NCBI RefSeq assembly: GCF_900105675.1
Contig: NZ_LT629786.1
Coordinates: forward strand, 5,890,001-5,954,000
Direction of reading: 5' to 3'
Length of the DNA: 64,000 bases
Source of the DNA: Pseudomonas synxantha
GTDB lineage: Bacteria > Pseudomonadota > Gammaproteobacteria > Pseudomonadales > Pseudomonadaceae
Below, one piece after another: positions 28,834-36,813 of the stretch. A model generated the notes under the pieces. That model was not told where the DNA came from. It ran no database searches and worked only from the letters and a program-made list of their open reading frames with translations. The position numbers were made by a program, and so were the translations under genes. Position 1 is the first letter of the stretch. Each line of letters begins with the position of its first letter.

Positions 28834-31232
28834 GCATATCAATGATGGTCTTAGACGACCGATACAAACATGCAGAGCAACAATTTAATGACCTCAAGGC
28901 CAACGGATTAGTAGCAGGAGATTTCGAGGGCAAGGTATGGCAGTATCGATCGAGTAATATTCCCTTCACATCACTCGATCCTCTCAACAGGCGAAATCAA
29001 GACCAACCCCCTCTCCCGCTAGTGATTGGCAAGCTTGCGCGCTGCTTTATAGTTAAAGAAATTCTGGCACATCCGTCAGCAGAGCTGATTATCGGCAGAA
29101 TGGCCTCGATTAGGCATCTATCCGCAGTAATGGATAGCGAAAACATTGAGTGGAGCGACATAACGCGCAAAGTCTTCGACCGCACCGTAGACTCGATCAG
29201 GCATGGACGTTCAGACTCTACCATTTACCATAGAGCAAATGCCCTCAAGGCATTTGTTGATTTCCTCAACCAACTTAGCGTAATGGTCGATGGAGTACTG
29301 CTGCGATTCGTCGATAGGTTTATCAAATGGCAAACTGGGATACCCAACCCGACTCATAGTGCGCTTGAACTCACATCACGAGAGTTTCAGCAAAGAGAAG
29401 AAAATCTATACTCTTCTGACTTGCACAAAGGGATTGCACAAGCCAGGTGGTTGATCAAGCAGAACCCACATTTGGAGCCAACTGCGGGCTTCGATAGAAT
29501 TCGACTTGAGGCGACCTGCTTTGGAATGGCGCTCGGTTTGAGAGTTGGTGAGATCGCGAATCTTCCAAAGAGTTGCCTTTTCCAAGATCCCAACACTCAC
29601 ACGACGTTCGTACGAGTGCCTGTAGAAAAAAACTGCATCCCCAACGCCGTACCCGTCGCAGACCTATGGAGCGCACCACTCACCGAAGCGTACGAGTACT
29701 TGCTGGCTGTCACTCAGGATGCTAGAGAGCGTGCTCTTGACATTGAAACCAATGGTTTCTCATTTATAGATAAAGCACTCGCAGCCTATCGCGCTAACCA
29801 TCCGTTAGATCCCGGCGCGGTGGATCAACTCTCATCGTTGGATCTGCCCGTAGAACATCACTACTTTGTTGAGGAGATATGTAAGTGCTTCCCCGTATCT
29901 CCAAAAGAGCTCTACAGTGGTGGGCGATTTTACAGCAGCAGCGTTGAACTCCCTAGAATAACGGCCGCTCGAATCGCAATTTGGATAGATGAACGAATGC
30001 ATAATTGGGATTGGTCTAATTTTCTCAATGAGTACAAAAAGAACTGTTATAGCGTATCCGTCATTGACATTGCAAAACACACAAAATCCTCCGAGGCGTC
30101 AGTAAAAAAGAGCAAATGGTTTGTAGATCACCTGCGCACCTTTCTCAAGGGAATGGTTCACGACGGGCTTTTCAAGCCTGGAAACAATCCTTCACATGCG
30201 CAACTCTTCGACATCCGGAATGAGTGGGCAAGCATCAGAGAACTTATGTTATCTCAAAGAGGATTCGGGGCGGGAGTACCATCCCTGGTCATAGATATCA
30301 GACTGCTCAAGCGCCTTTTAGAAGATAAATACAGATTTCACCTGCGACGCCATTTTGAAGAACAATTTTCAATGCCTGGTGATGGAAGTGAAGCACCTTA
30401 TCATGCGAAGCACACTGCCAAAGGTTATCCTAGCAAGCTGAGTGACAACTTACTTGTAATCTGGGAAAACCAGTTTGACTCGATATCTGAGCTAGGGATC
30501 ATCCCCCGCCCCCTATTTAGAGCCGATCTCTACAACTATCTCTCTTCGAACTCCTCAAAAAAAACAATCTTTCAGCGCCTTGACCTACGAGGGCAAGACG
30601 GTGAAATCTTTTCCATCACTCCTCATCAAATCCGTCGTTGGGTTACCACGGCAATTCTTCGTTCTGGTCCCTCTGAAACAGCTGTGGACCTATGGATGGG
30701 GCGAACCCCACGCCAAAGCCGTCAATATGACTACCGTACTGCCAAAGAGCGAGCAGAATATGTGAGATCTTTATACTTGGCCGTTGACCCTCCCCCAGAC
30801 TTTTTGGGCAGGCTAGTAATCCGATGGCGGGAGGAGTCAATCGCTGACGAACAAATCGAAGAGATGATCATCGAGAAACTCAGCATTCTCAACCTAACGC
30901 CTTGGGGCGGGTGTACACGTGAGCTCTATATCAGTCCGTGCGACAGGGGCCTCATGTGTATCAGAGGCTTCGGTACAGATTCTGGATGTAAATCCTTTCA
31001 CCTGAACCCTGATGATCTGGAAGCAAAGGCCGCTATCGAGAGCTTACTCAGCGAGTACGAGAAAATTTTGAGGGCAATTTTTGACAACCAAACTGACATC
31101 ACGTCTAGTATTGAGGCTGAGCTCGATAATACTCACGCTTTCGATCAGCACGTTCTGTTTGTGATGGATATGGTTACGAGCTGCAAAACGGCCTTAGAAG
31201 CTTACTCAAAACCTAAGAAGGCTTCATCATGA
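28830..31232 (+). CDS. ginC: Large tyrosine recombinase GinC (third of trio)
   Basis: An 800-residue protein with a tyrosine-recombinase catalytic domain in its second half. R238 is in GLRVGEI, H599 and R602 are in HQIRRW, W622 is in LWMGR, and Y633 is the probable nucleophile in SRQYDY. Like ginB it has a C-terminal cysteine cluster (CTRELYISPCDRGLMCIRG, then GC). Its size and the long insertion between box I and box II are typical of the largest member of such trios. GGAG precedes ATG 28830. Overlaps ginD by 4 bp. Confidence 0.85.
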   Translation: MSISMMVLDDRYKHAEQQFNDLKANGLVAGDFEGKVWQYRSSNIPFTSLDPLNRRNQDQPPLPLVIGKLARCFIVKEILAHPSAELIIGRMASIRHLSAVMDSENIEWSDITRKVFDRTVDSIRHGRSDSTIYHRANALKAFVDFLNQLSVMVDGVLLRFVDRFIKWQTGIPNPTHSALELTSREFQQREENLYSSDLHKGIAQARWLIKQNPHLEPTAGFDRIRLEATCFGMALGLRVGEIANLPKSCLFQDPNTHTTFVRVPVEKNCIPNAVPVADLWSAPLTEAYEYLLAVTQDARERALDIETNGFSFIDKALAAYRANHPLDPGAVDQLSSLDLPVEHHYFVEEICKCFPVSPKELYSGGRFYSSSVELPRITAARIAIWIDERMHNWDWSNFLNEYKKNCYSVSVIDIAKHTKSSEASVKKSKWFVDHLRTFLKGMVHDGLFKPGNNPSHAQLFDIRNEWASIRELMLSQRGFGAGVPSLVIDIRLLKRLLEDKYRFHLRRHFEEQFSMPGDGSEAPYHAKHTAKGYPSKLSDNLLVIWENQFDSISELGIIPRPLFRADLYNYLSSNSSKKTIFQRLDLRGQDGEIFSITPHQIRRWVTTAILRSGPSETAVDLWMGRTPRQSRQYDYRTAKERAEYVRSLYLAVDPPPDFLGRLVIRWREESIADEQIEEMIIEKLSILNLTPWGGCTRELYISPCDRGLMCIRGFGTDSGCKSFHLNPDDLEAKAAIESLLSEYEKILRAIFDNQTDITSSIEAELDNTHAFDQHVLFVMDMVTSCKTALEAYSKPKKASS

Positions 31233-31588
31233 AGCAGGAAAAAAAATGGAAGGACCACGTGCGGTCCATTCTCGCCGAATATGAGGCCGGACGGGTTCAG
31301 GAACCGCTCACCCAAAGTGGCCTTGCCCAGCAGGCGGGTGTTAGTCGTCAAACGCTCTGGAGAGATGAGGAAATACGATCTTTATATACGGCCACTCAGA
31401 CCCATCTTAAAGACTTCAAAAAGGTCGGGCGTAAAAATAGTGATGCGAGAATTTATGCTCTCGAAGCACAGCTACAAAAAGCACGCATGGAGAACAATCG
31501 ATTAATTCAGACAATCGTCAAAGCCGCTCAGCTAATGACCGAGGATGCAATTGACCCAAGACGATACTTCGAAGATACCACGAGCTGA
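31229..31588 (+). CDS. ginD: GinD-like small HTH/coiled-coil recombination protein
   Basis: A 119-residue protein: an HTH-like segment (SGLAQQAGVSRQTLWRDEEI, residues 29-48) and a C-terminal coiled coil (DARIYALEAQLQKARMENNR). GinD in GInts and TnpC in Tn554 have this size and position and assist recombination. It ends the four-gene ATGA-coupled operon; eight bases later the stop of the next, convergent gene follows. Confidence 0.85.
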   Translation: MKQEKKWKDHVRSILAEYEAGRVQEPLTQSGLAQQAGVSRQTLWRDEEIRSLYTATQTHLKDFKKVGRKNSDARIYALEAQLQKARMENNRLIQTIVKAAQLMTEDAIDPRRYFEDTTS

Positions 31589-31596
31589 CTCACCAG

Positions 31597-32019
31597 CTAT
31601 CCTCGTCTGTAAAGTTCCTTGAAGAAGCCATACTCACGGCACTCGGAGCTGTTAGGCTGGTAATACCGACGACCGCCTTGAACGGTGTAACACCTGTACA
31701 AACGATCCTCGCTTTCATGAATGACCTCCAGATGCTCCATCGCCCACCCGCTACTACCGTTCATCCACCCGGGAGTAACAATCTGAAGGGATAACTCAAC
31801 GGCACCATTCAGGGTTAAACGCGTGAACTGCTCCAGCCCACGCATGTCCTCCAGAAAGAAGACCTCCACACACGTGTCCTCTCCCCGCTCCCTCGTCACC
31901 GTGATGTGAATCCATGGCGATGACAGCCGTTGCTCCACGAAATGCCAAGCCTGCTGATCCTCAGCCAGCCAGGCGAAGGAGCGATCCACCTCTGCCCATC
32001 GGTTGGTGATAAACATCAT
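31597..32019 (-). CDS. Hypothetical protein, divergent from XRE regulator
   Basis: A 140-residue soluble protein of unknown function, rich in Trp and Glu (AWLAEDQQAWHFVEQRL near the start, GWMNGSSGWAMEHLEV in the middle). No known motif is recognised. The start could be ATG 32019 or 32016. It shares a promoter region with the XRE regulator, including a symmetrical operator candidate, so it may be that regulator's target. Confidence 0.6.
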   Translation of the reverse strand: MMFITNRWAEVDRSFAWLAEDQQAWHFVEQRLSSPWIHITVTRERGEDTCVEVFFLEDMRGLEQFTRLTLNGAVELSLQIVTPGWMNGSSGWAMEHLEVIHESEDRLYRCYTVQGGRRYYQPNSSECREYGFFKELYRRG

Positions 32020-32033
32020 GACCCCCTCTCAAA

Positions 32034-32066
32034 TGAACAGCATACATTGTAGTCATATACTGTTCA
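32034..32066. promoter_or_regulatory. Putative operator between divergent genes
   Basis: TGAACAG (32034-32040) and CTGTTCA (32060-32066) are perfect inverted arms 19 bp apart, extended inward by ATA/TAT. It lies between the 140-residue gene and the XRE regulator gene. Confidence 0.5.
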
Positions 32067-32102
32067 CGGGTGCCTCATCTTTCCTTTTGCGGAAGATGCA
32101 AA

Positions 32103-32423
32103 GTGGAATTGAGACAGGCATTCGGTCGGGTTCTGAAGTGGATGCGAGTCCAGCAAAAGCTGACCCAAGAAGACTTCGCGACGGTGAGCAGTCGTACCTA
32201 CATCAGCACGCTGGAAAGGGGACGATACGTCCCGACCATCGAGAAACTGGACACCATCGCACCAGTGCTGGGAGTTCATCCGATCACATTACTGGTTGGG
32301 AGCTATGCCCTCAAAGAGAACCGAGCAGTGGCAGAGTTACTCGCTCAAATCACTCAAGAAGCTGAACGCATGGACCTTGCAACGGCCTTCCCGGACTCAA
32401 GCAAAACCTCACACCAGAGCTGA
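32103..32423 (+). CDS. XRE-family HTH transcriptional regulator
   Basis: A 106-residue regulator with a Cro/C1 HTH (LTQEDFATVSSRTYISTLER) followed by a short helical tail. The start is uncertain: GTG 32103 (MELRQAFGRVLKWMR) has GGAAG upstream and matches the usual start of this group; GTG 32070 would add 11 residues containing CGRC. Small island-borne XRE proteins of this kind usually repress their own divergent promoter, consistent with the inverted repeat at 32034. Confidence 0.8.
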   Translation: MELRQAFGRVLKWMRVQQKLTQEDFATVSSRTYISTLERGRYVPTIEKLDTIAPVLGVHPITLLVGSYALKENRAVAELLAQITQEAERMDLATAFPDSSKTSHQS

Positions 32424-32572
32424 TCACCACCTGCTAATGCCGCGAAGCGATTGCCCAAGCGCCAATGGGGGGACTGGATTTTGCTCTATTGCAGGGCTGT
32501 TTAGGCCACAAGATACTTAGCACGCTTTCTGTCTAGCCTGATAAAATCTCAGGCCACTTCTTGGAGAATCTC

Positions 32573-32932
32573 ATGTCCCGTCTCGCTGAATTTCGCCTTC
32601 TCGAACAACAGCTCGCCGCGCAGCTCGCCGAACTGGAAGCACTGAAGAATGATTCCGCCCTGAAGCAGGAAATGGAATTCGAAACGAAGCTCCGCAACCT
32701 GCTCAACGATTACGGCTACAGCCTGCGTCACGTGATCCAGATCATTGATCCGCAGCCCGTAGATTCCGGATCTATTGCACAAAAACCTGCACGGAAACCA
32801 CGAGTAGTGAAAACCTACAAGAACCCGCATAGCGGAGAAGTCGTTGAGACGAAGGGGGGCAATCAGCGCACTCTGAAGGCCTGGAAGGCAGAGTACGGTG
32901 CCGAGGTGGTTGAGTCCTGGTTAGCCAACTGA
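32573..32932 (+). CDS. MvaT-family H-NS-like xenogeneic silencer
   Basis: A 119-residue member of the MvaT/MvaU/Pmr family. N-terminal coiled coil (LLEQQLAAQLAELEALKND) for oligomerisation, a linker rich in Lys/Arg, and the C-terminal DNA-binding domain with YKNPHSGEVVETKGGNQ, whose GGN forms the AT-pincer in MvaT. These proteins coat AT-rich foreign DNA. An island-encoded copy could silence cargo or modify host silencing. GGAG precedes ATG 32573; a terminator follows. Confidence 0.93.
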   Translation: MSRLAEFRLLEQQLAAQLAELEALKNDSALKQEMEFETKLRNLLNDYGYSLRHVIQIIDPQPVDSGSIAQKPARKPRVVKTYKNPHSGEVVETKGGNQRTLKAWKAEYGAEVVESWLAN

Positions 32933-32970
32933 CTGTGCTGTAGTCGACCTGTGGCAGGAGCATAAACGTG

Positions 32971-33018
32971 AATCGTCGCCAAATGCGAATTCCCATTCTG
33001 GGGCGCGACGATTTTTTT
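32971..33018 (+). terminator. Intrinsic terminator after the MvaT-like gene
   Basis: AATCGTCGC and GCGACGATT pair across a 27-bp loop and are followed by seven T, 38 bp after the stop. Confidence 0.75.
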
Positions 33019-33087
33019 GGTAGGTGGTAATGACACACCATTTATGCGCATTAAATAGAGGTCCACTTCAGAAACGGACGCTCCAAA

Positions 33088-33243
33088 ATGCGCAATGCTC
33101 TCGTCACAATCTCAGTAAACACCCTCGCAAGCATCCTGGCTGGTCTCATGCTCCACTGGATCACCCCCCCTCCTACTGCCGAAGCCATTCGATCCGGGAT
33201 CGCGACGCCTGTCTCACCGTCTAAGTCGGTTACCGAGCCTTGA
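33088..33243 (+). CDS. Small membrane protein (candidate)
   Basis: A 51-residue open frame (MRNALVTISVNTLASILAGL, then MLHWITPPPTAEAIRSG) with one predicted transmembrane helix near the N-terminus and a short polar tail. No homologue is recognised and the ribosome site is weak (GGACG). Listed because a clean short frame with a membrane segment sits in an otherwise gene-poor stretch. Confidence 0.35.
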   Translation: MRNALVTISVNTLASILAGLMLHWITPPPTAEAIRSGIATPVSPSKSVTEP

Positions 33244-33358
33244 CATCTGCACCTCCGAATCATGTGGCCGGCTTACCCAGTGGATGCCTCAAAAAAGCAG
33301 AACTTGGGGACCAGTTCGCGCCCCGCCCGAAGCGCATGAAGTGATGTTCCGTTTTTAG

Positions 33359-33593
33359 ACCAAGCGAGAGCACGCCAGGCTTACAAGTCAGTTGCATGAT
33401 CAGCTGAACGAATTGCTGGAGCATTTCGTAAACCTCAACGAGGGGCTGTACTTCGGGGGCGGATGTCACGGTATTGCAGAATTTCACTATGCTCGATGCG
33501 GAGGATGAAGACTTCGTGCATTACAGCCTGCACGACTGGTTCAGTTTTGGAGACGCCATAGAAGACGACGATTTGCTGATTGAGCGGCCTTGA
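33359..33593 (+). pseudogene. Decayed coding sequence (frameshifted fragments)
   Basis: Two adjacent plus-strand fragments read like protein but in different frames: one contains LTSQLHDQLNELLEHFVNLN then EGLYFGGG, ending near 33470, the next MLDAEDEDFVHYSLHDWFSF then GDAIEDDDLLIERP with a stop at 33593. Acidic, plausible composition and abutting positions suggest one gene broken by a frameshift. Family unknown. Confidence 0.35.
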
Positions 33594-33879
33594 TCGACGG
33601 TGCTGGGCCATAGCTGACGGCTGGTCTGCCTACCAACTGATCCGTTCCGTGGCAGGTGTTATTTTCTCTACAAGAATAGCCTCCACGCCTCGGGCGGGTC
33701 CCAGACCTGCACTGCGCACCAGGGGGTTAGTTGTTTCTGGGGCTCACAGACTCCTTACGGGGTAATCCCATGCTTCTGGCAAGGCCTGCCACCGGAGGGT
33801 GACCACCTAAGGGGCAGATAGGCCTTCCTGCTACCGAACTTCGCTGGGTACGATCAATAAACCCTCTATTGATACGGTT
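33594..33879. other. Non-coding stretch with a possible structured RNA
   Basis: The 286 bp upstream of the 309-residue gene hold no credible gene. At 33781-33826 the arms AAGGCCT and AGGCCTT, extended by GCC/GGC with a small bulge, enclose a GC-rich inner segment (GGAGGGTGACCACCT). This could be a leader RNA or a relic of a mobile element. No known RNA family is recognised. Confidence 0.4.
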
Positions 33880-34809
33880 TTGGCAAAGATGGATGTGTAC
33901 AAGCTCCGCATTGAAGACACTGAAAGCAAAACCATAGACAAGGATCGGTTCGAGTCTGAGACCTTCCGCAGGGAGCCGTGGTATCAGCCCGGAAGCGCGG
34001 GCAAGCTGGCTCAGTTCGCGGTGTGCCCGGCATGCGACAACCCTGTCCAGCTGGTAGGGCTGTATGAGTTACCCCCAAACGTAAAAAATCCCTTCGGAAA
34101 GCACGCGACGAAGAGCATTCGCGGTATCGCTCCATTTGATGGAGAGGCCCGTAACGATTGCCCATACTTCCAGCCCCGTCAGCACAAGAAGACCGACCGA
34201 AAAACCGGTTTTGACGGCGTACCGCGGAAGATTCTCAGGCTTTTGATAGAACAGTTTGACCGCGTGGTTTACATCCTGGAGAAGGAAACCCAGGTGGTGC
34301 TCTCGGAGAAAGCCTTGCGAGGCATGCTGCAGCGTTACAAAGGGGAGCGCGGCTACCTCTATACCGGTGCGACGCTACGCAACGTGCCATGGATCTTCGC
34401 CTATATGTCGGACGCCACTCGGCTCTTTGGCCAGAAGATAGGTGGGAATGCTGAGCTTGTGAAAGCGATAGAGTCTCAAGTGCCAGGGGCGGAAATCAGC
34501 ACCAAAGGCCGGCTGGAGGCGAAGAGCCTTCCTGGGATGAAAGGCCCCTACTTCGATCTCAAGATGAGTTTCATCCGCCACCGGATCTCTAAGGATAACG
34601 AGGAATCCGGCCTGGTTGAGAGCATGGAGTTTGTAGTGTCCCAGCTTCGCAAAGGTGAGCTTGAGCACATTCACAAGCAGGTGCTCAAATTCGATCCGGC
34701 TTGGTTCGAGAGCCTCATCCGAATGCCTGTTGATCATCCCTATCGCAGGATGGACCGAGTGGATATGGCCCGTGAAGAGCTAGGCGATTTGCTGGTGTCG
34801 AACGGGTAG
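33880..34809 (+). CDS. Hypothetical island protein with N-terminal zinc-ribbon-like cysteines
   Basis: A 309-residue cytoplasmic protein, not recognised. It contains a CPAC motif (AVCPACDNPVQLVGLYELP near residue 45) with a further cysteine in NDCPYFQPRQHKKTDRK, which may form a zinc-binding site, then a mostly alpha-helical remainder. Such proteins occur on Pseudomonas islands next to mobility genes, but I have no function for it. ATG 33880 could also be read from ATG 33889. A 61-bp palindrome follows the stop. Confidence 0.7.
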   Translation: MAKMDVYKLRIEDTESKTIDKDRFESETFRREPWYQPGSAGKLAQFAVCPACDNPVQLVGLYELPPNVKNPFGKHATKSIRGIAPFDGEARNDCPYFQPRQHKKTDRKTGFDGVPRKILRLLIEQFDRVVYILEKETQVVLSEKALRGMLQRYKGERGYLYTGATLRNVPWIFAYMSDATRLFGQKIGGNAELVKAIESQVPGAEISTKGRLEAKSLPGMKGPYFDLKMSFIRHRISKDNEESGLVESMEFVVSQLRKGELEHIHKQVLKFDPAWFESLIRMPVDHPYRRMDRVDMAREELGDLLVSNG

Positions 34810-34821
34810 AGGTGAGCATCG

Positions 34822-34882
34822 TGTAAACCTATTTTTTTACCTGTTAACTACAGTGGTTAACAGGTAAAAAAACTGGTTTACA
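34822..34882. terminator. 61-bp near-perfect palindrome, bidirectional terminator candidate
   Basis: Symmetrical about 34852: outer arms TGTAAACC/GGTTTACA, inner arms TTTTTTACCTGTTAAC and GTTAACAGGTAAAAAA around a seven-base loop. T and A runs inside the arms would terminate both the 309-residue gene and the converging hydrolase operon. The length exceeds that of a usual terminator. Confidence 0.7.
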
Positions 34883-34939
34883 GGGACAGCGCTCGGCAGC
34901 TGTCCAGAACTGCTGCCAAGCGATAGCTCTATACCGCTA

Positions 34940-36769
34940 TCAGCTACCAGCTGGTGCTTGGACGACCGTTAGCTGAATCCTGGAGGGCCGCTTAGCCCCC
35001 ATATGTACGGTATTTCGAGCAGTCCTTTTTTTGTTCGCGCAGCCTTCCGGCTCACCGCTGTTGGGGTTTACGTCGAACCGTGGGAAATTGCTGCCGGCAA
35101 TCTCAAGGCGCAAGCTGTGACCGCGCTTGAACAGGTTGCAGGTTGCAAACGGTTCGATCTGCACCTTGAAACATTCCCCAGGTACCGTCGGCTTCGGATC
35201 GTTCCAGCTGTCCCGGTATCGGCAACGAATGATGCCGTCTGTAATGTTCATGGCATACCCCTCTGGGAAGTCATCGCTTGGCGGATAGACGTCGACCACC
35301 TTAGCGGTAAAGTCAGTGTCTAAGCCGTCGGTCTCGACCCACAGCTGGATCGTTACCGGACCGGCGACAGCAAGGTCAGCTTCAAGCGGCTCAGTTTCGA
35401 AACACAGCACATCGCTGCGCTGGCAGATGGCGCTGCCATCTCCGCGCGCGCCGAAGAAGCGTGGTGTTTCTCGCTGATCAAACGCTCCGCCTTCGAAGAC
35501 AGGAGCGCCGGAAGTCAGCGCGCCGCCGATGGTCGGTACTGGATTAGATGGATCGGCGAGGAAGTGGCAAGCAGCATCGGTTGCCGCTGGCCCCCCTTTG
35601 CTCAACTGACCGTCAGGATGAAGATAAAGATCCAACCGCTGGCTGCCAGGTAATGGCCACTGCTGTGCATCAAGCCACTGACCACCATGATCTATTCGCG
35701 TGTCCTGAAGCTTGCGACCACTACCACCGCCCATCATGAATACCTGCACCTGTTGGGCTGGTGCAGTGATCTGTAGCTGCAGATGGTTTACAAACCACTC
35801 AATACGACAGGACAGCCAATCCTGCGCCACTTGCCCATCGAAAGCGGCGGCTGGGCCAAACTCGGCATCGCCGCTGTGGCTAATGTTGCGGTCGCCATGC
35901 AGCCAAGGGCCCATCACGAGTCGTTGTGGTGCCTTACCGTTCGCGACGAAGGCAGCAAAGTTATCCAGGGTTGAGCTGACATAGGCGTCATACCAGCTCG
36001 ACATGTGCAGCACCGGAATATCGGGAATGTTGCTGCGATAGTGATCGGCGCAAATGCCCAACTGTTGCCAATAGGCATCGAAACAGCCGCGGCCCCATTG
36101 GTCGAACAGGTAGTCCTCATACGCTGGCGCATGACGCAGCGGTGAAAATCCTGGACGCCACGGCATATGGGCGAACCAATGCCGGATGTCTTCCTGCTCC
36201 AATGCTTCGCGCAATAGTGGATCGGCTTTGGCTGCCGGACTTTCCTTGGCCTGCTTGTATGCCCATGTGGCCTGTTTGAGCTCGAATGCGCCTCCTTGGC
36301 GGATGCCACATTGATAAGCGTTGGCGAAGCCTCCAGAGTCCAGCACCATCGTCTTCAGCCCTGGAGGATTTAAGCAGGCCATAGCGAGCTGAGTATGGGC
36401 TGCATAAGAAAGACCCATGCTTCCGACCTTCCCATTGCACCAAGGCTGCTCGACCAACCAGGCCAAAGTGTCGTAGCCGTCTTCTGCTTCGTTGACGTAC
36501 TTGATGAATTCGCCTTCGGAGGCGTAGCGACCGCGGCAGTCCTGAAACACAGTGACGAAGCCATGTTCGGCAAAGGCTTGGGCCATCTCTTCACGCCCTA
36601 AGTGATGACCATTCAGGCATTTCTCCGAGCGTGAGGGCTTGCTCTTGTCGTATGGAGTGCGTTCGATCACCACTGGCCACACGCCGGTACTTTCATCAGG
36701 CAGGTAGACATCGGTGGCCAACCGAACGCCATCGCGCATCGGGACCATCAGGTTTCTGAGGATTTGCAT
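34940..36769 (-). CDS. CocE/NonD-family serine hydrolase (X-Pro dipeptidyl-peptidase-like)
   Basis: A 609-residue alpha/beta hydrolase of the CocE/NonD family. The nucleophile is S121 in GSMGLSYAAH, an acid lies in SSWYDAYVSS, the histidine in GPWLHGD, and the C-terminal third is the jelly-roll domain (HSLRLEIAGSNFPRFD). Family members cleave esters, beta-lactam side-chain amides, or Xaa-Pro peptides; no signal peptide is seen, so it acts in the cytoplasm. The start may be ATG 36769 or GTG 36778. Last gene after the YfcC-type transporter, 44 bp gap. Confidence 0.88.
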   Translation of the reverse strand: MQILRNLMVPMRDGVRLATDVYLPDESTGVWPVVIERTPYDKSKPSRSEKCLNGHHLGREEMAQAFAEHGFVTVFQDCRGRYASEGEFIKYVNEAEDGYDTLAWLVEQPWCNGKVGSMGLSYAAHTQLAMACLNPPGLKTMVLDSGGFANAYQCGIRQGGAFELKQATWAYKQAKESPAAKADPLLREALEQEDIRHWFAHMPWRPGFSPLRHAPAYEDYLFDQWGRGCFDAYWQQLGICADHYRSNIPDIPVLHMSSWYDAYVSSTLDNFAAFVANGKAPQRLVMGPWLHGDRNISHSGDAEFGPAAAFDGQVAQDWLSCRIEWFVNHLQLQITAPAQQVQVFMMGGGSGRKLQDTRIDHGGQWLDAQQWPLPGSQRLDLYLHPDGQLSKGGPAATDAACHFLADPSNPVPTIGGALTSGAPVFEGGAFDQRETPRFFGARGDGSAICQRSDVLCFETEPLEADLAVAGPVTIQLWVETDGLDTDFTAKVVDVYPPSDDFPEGYAMNITDGIIRCRYRDSWNDPKPTVPGECFKVQIEPFATCNLFKRGHSLRLEIAGSNFPRFDVNPNSGEPEGCANKKRTARNTVHMGAKRPSRIQLTVVQAPAGS

Positions 36770-36813
36770 GTTTGACACTCAAAGCAGTAGGGCCGCATAC
36801 GCGGCCCGAGATT

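Noticed and set aside
32034..32066. LexA/SOS box
   Set aside because: The half-sites TGAACAG/CTGTTCA are 19 bp apart with CTGT facing outward; the Pseudomonas LexA site is a compact 16-bp CTGT-N8-ACAG.
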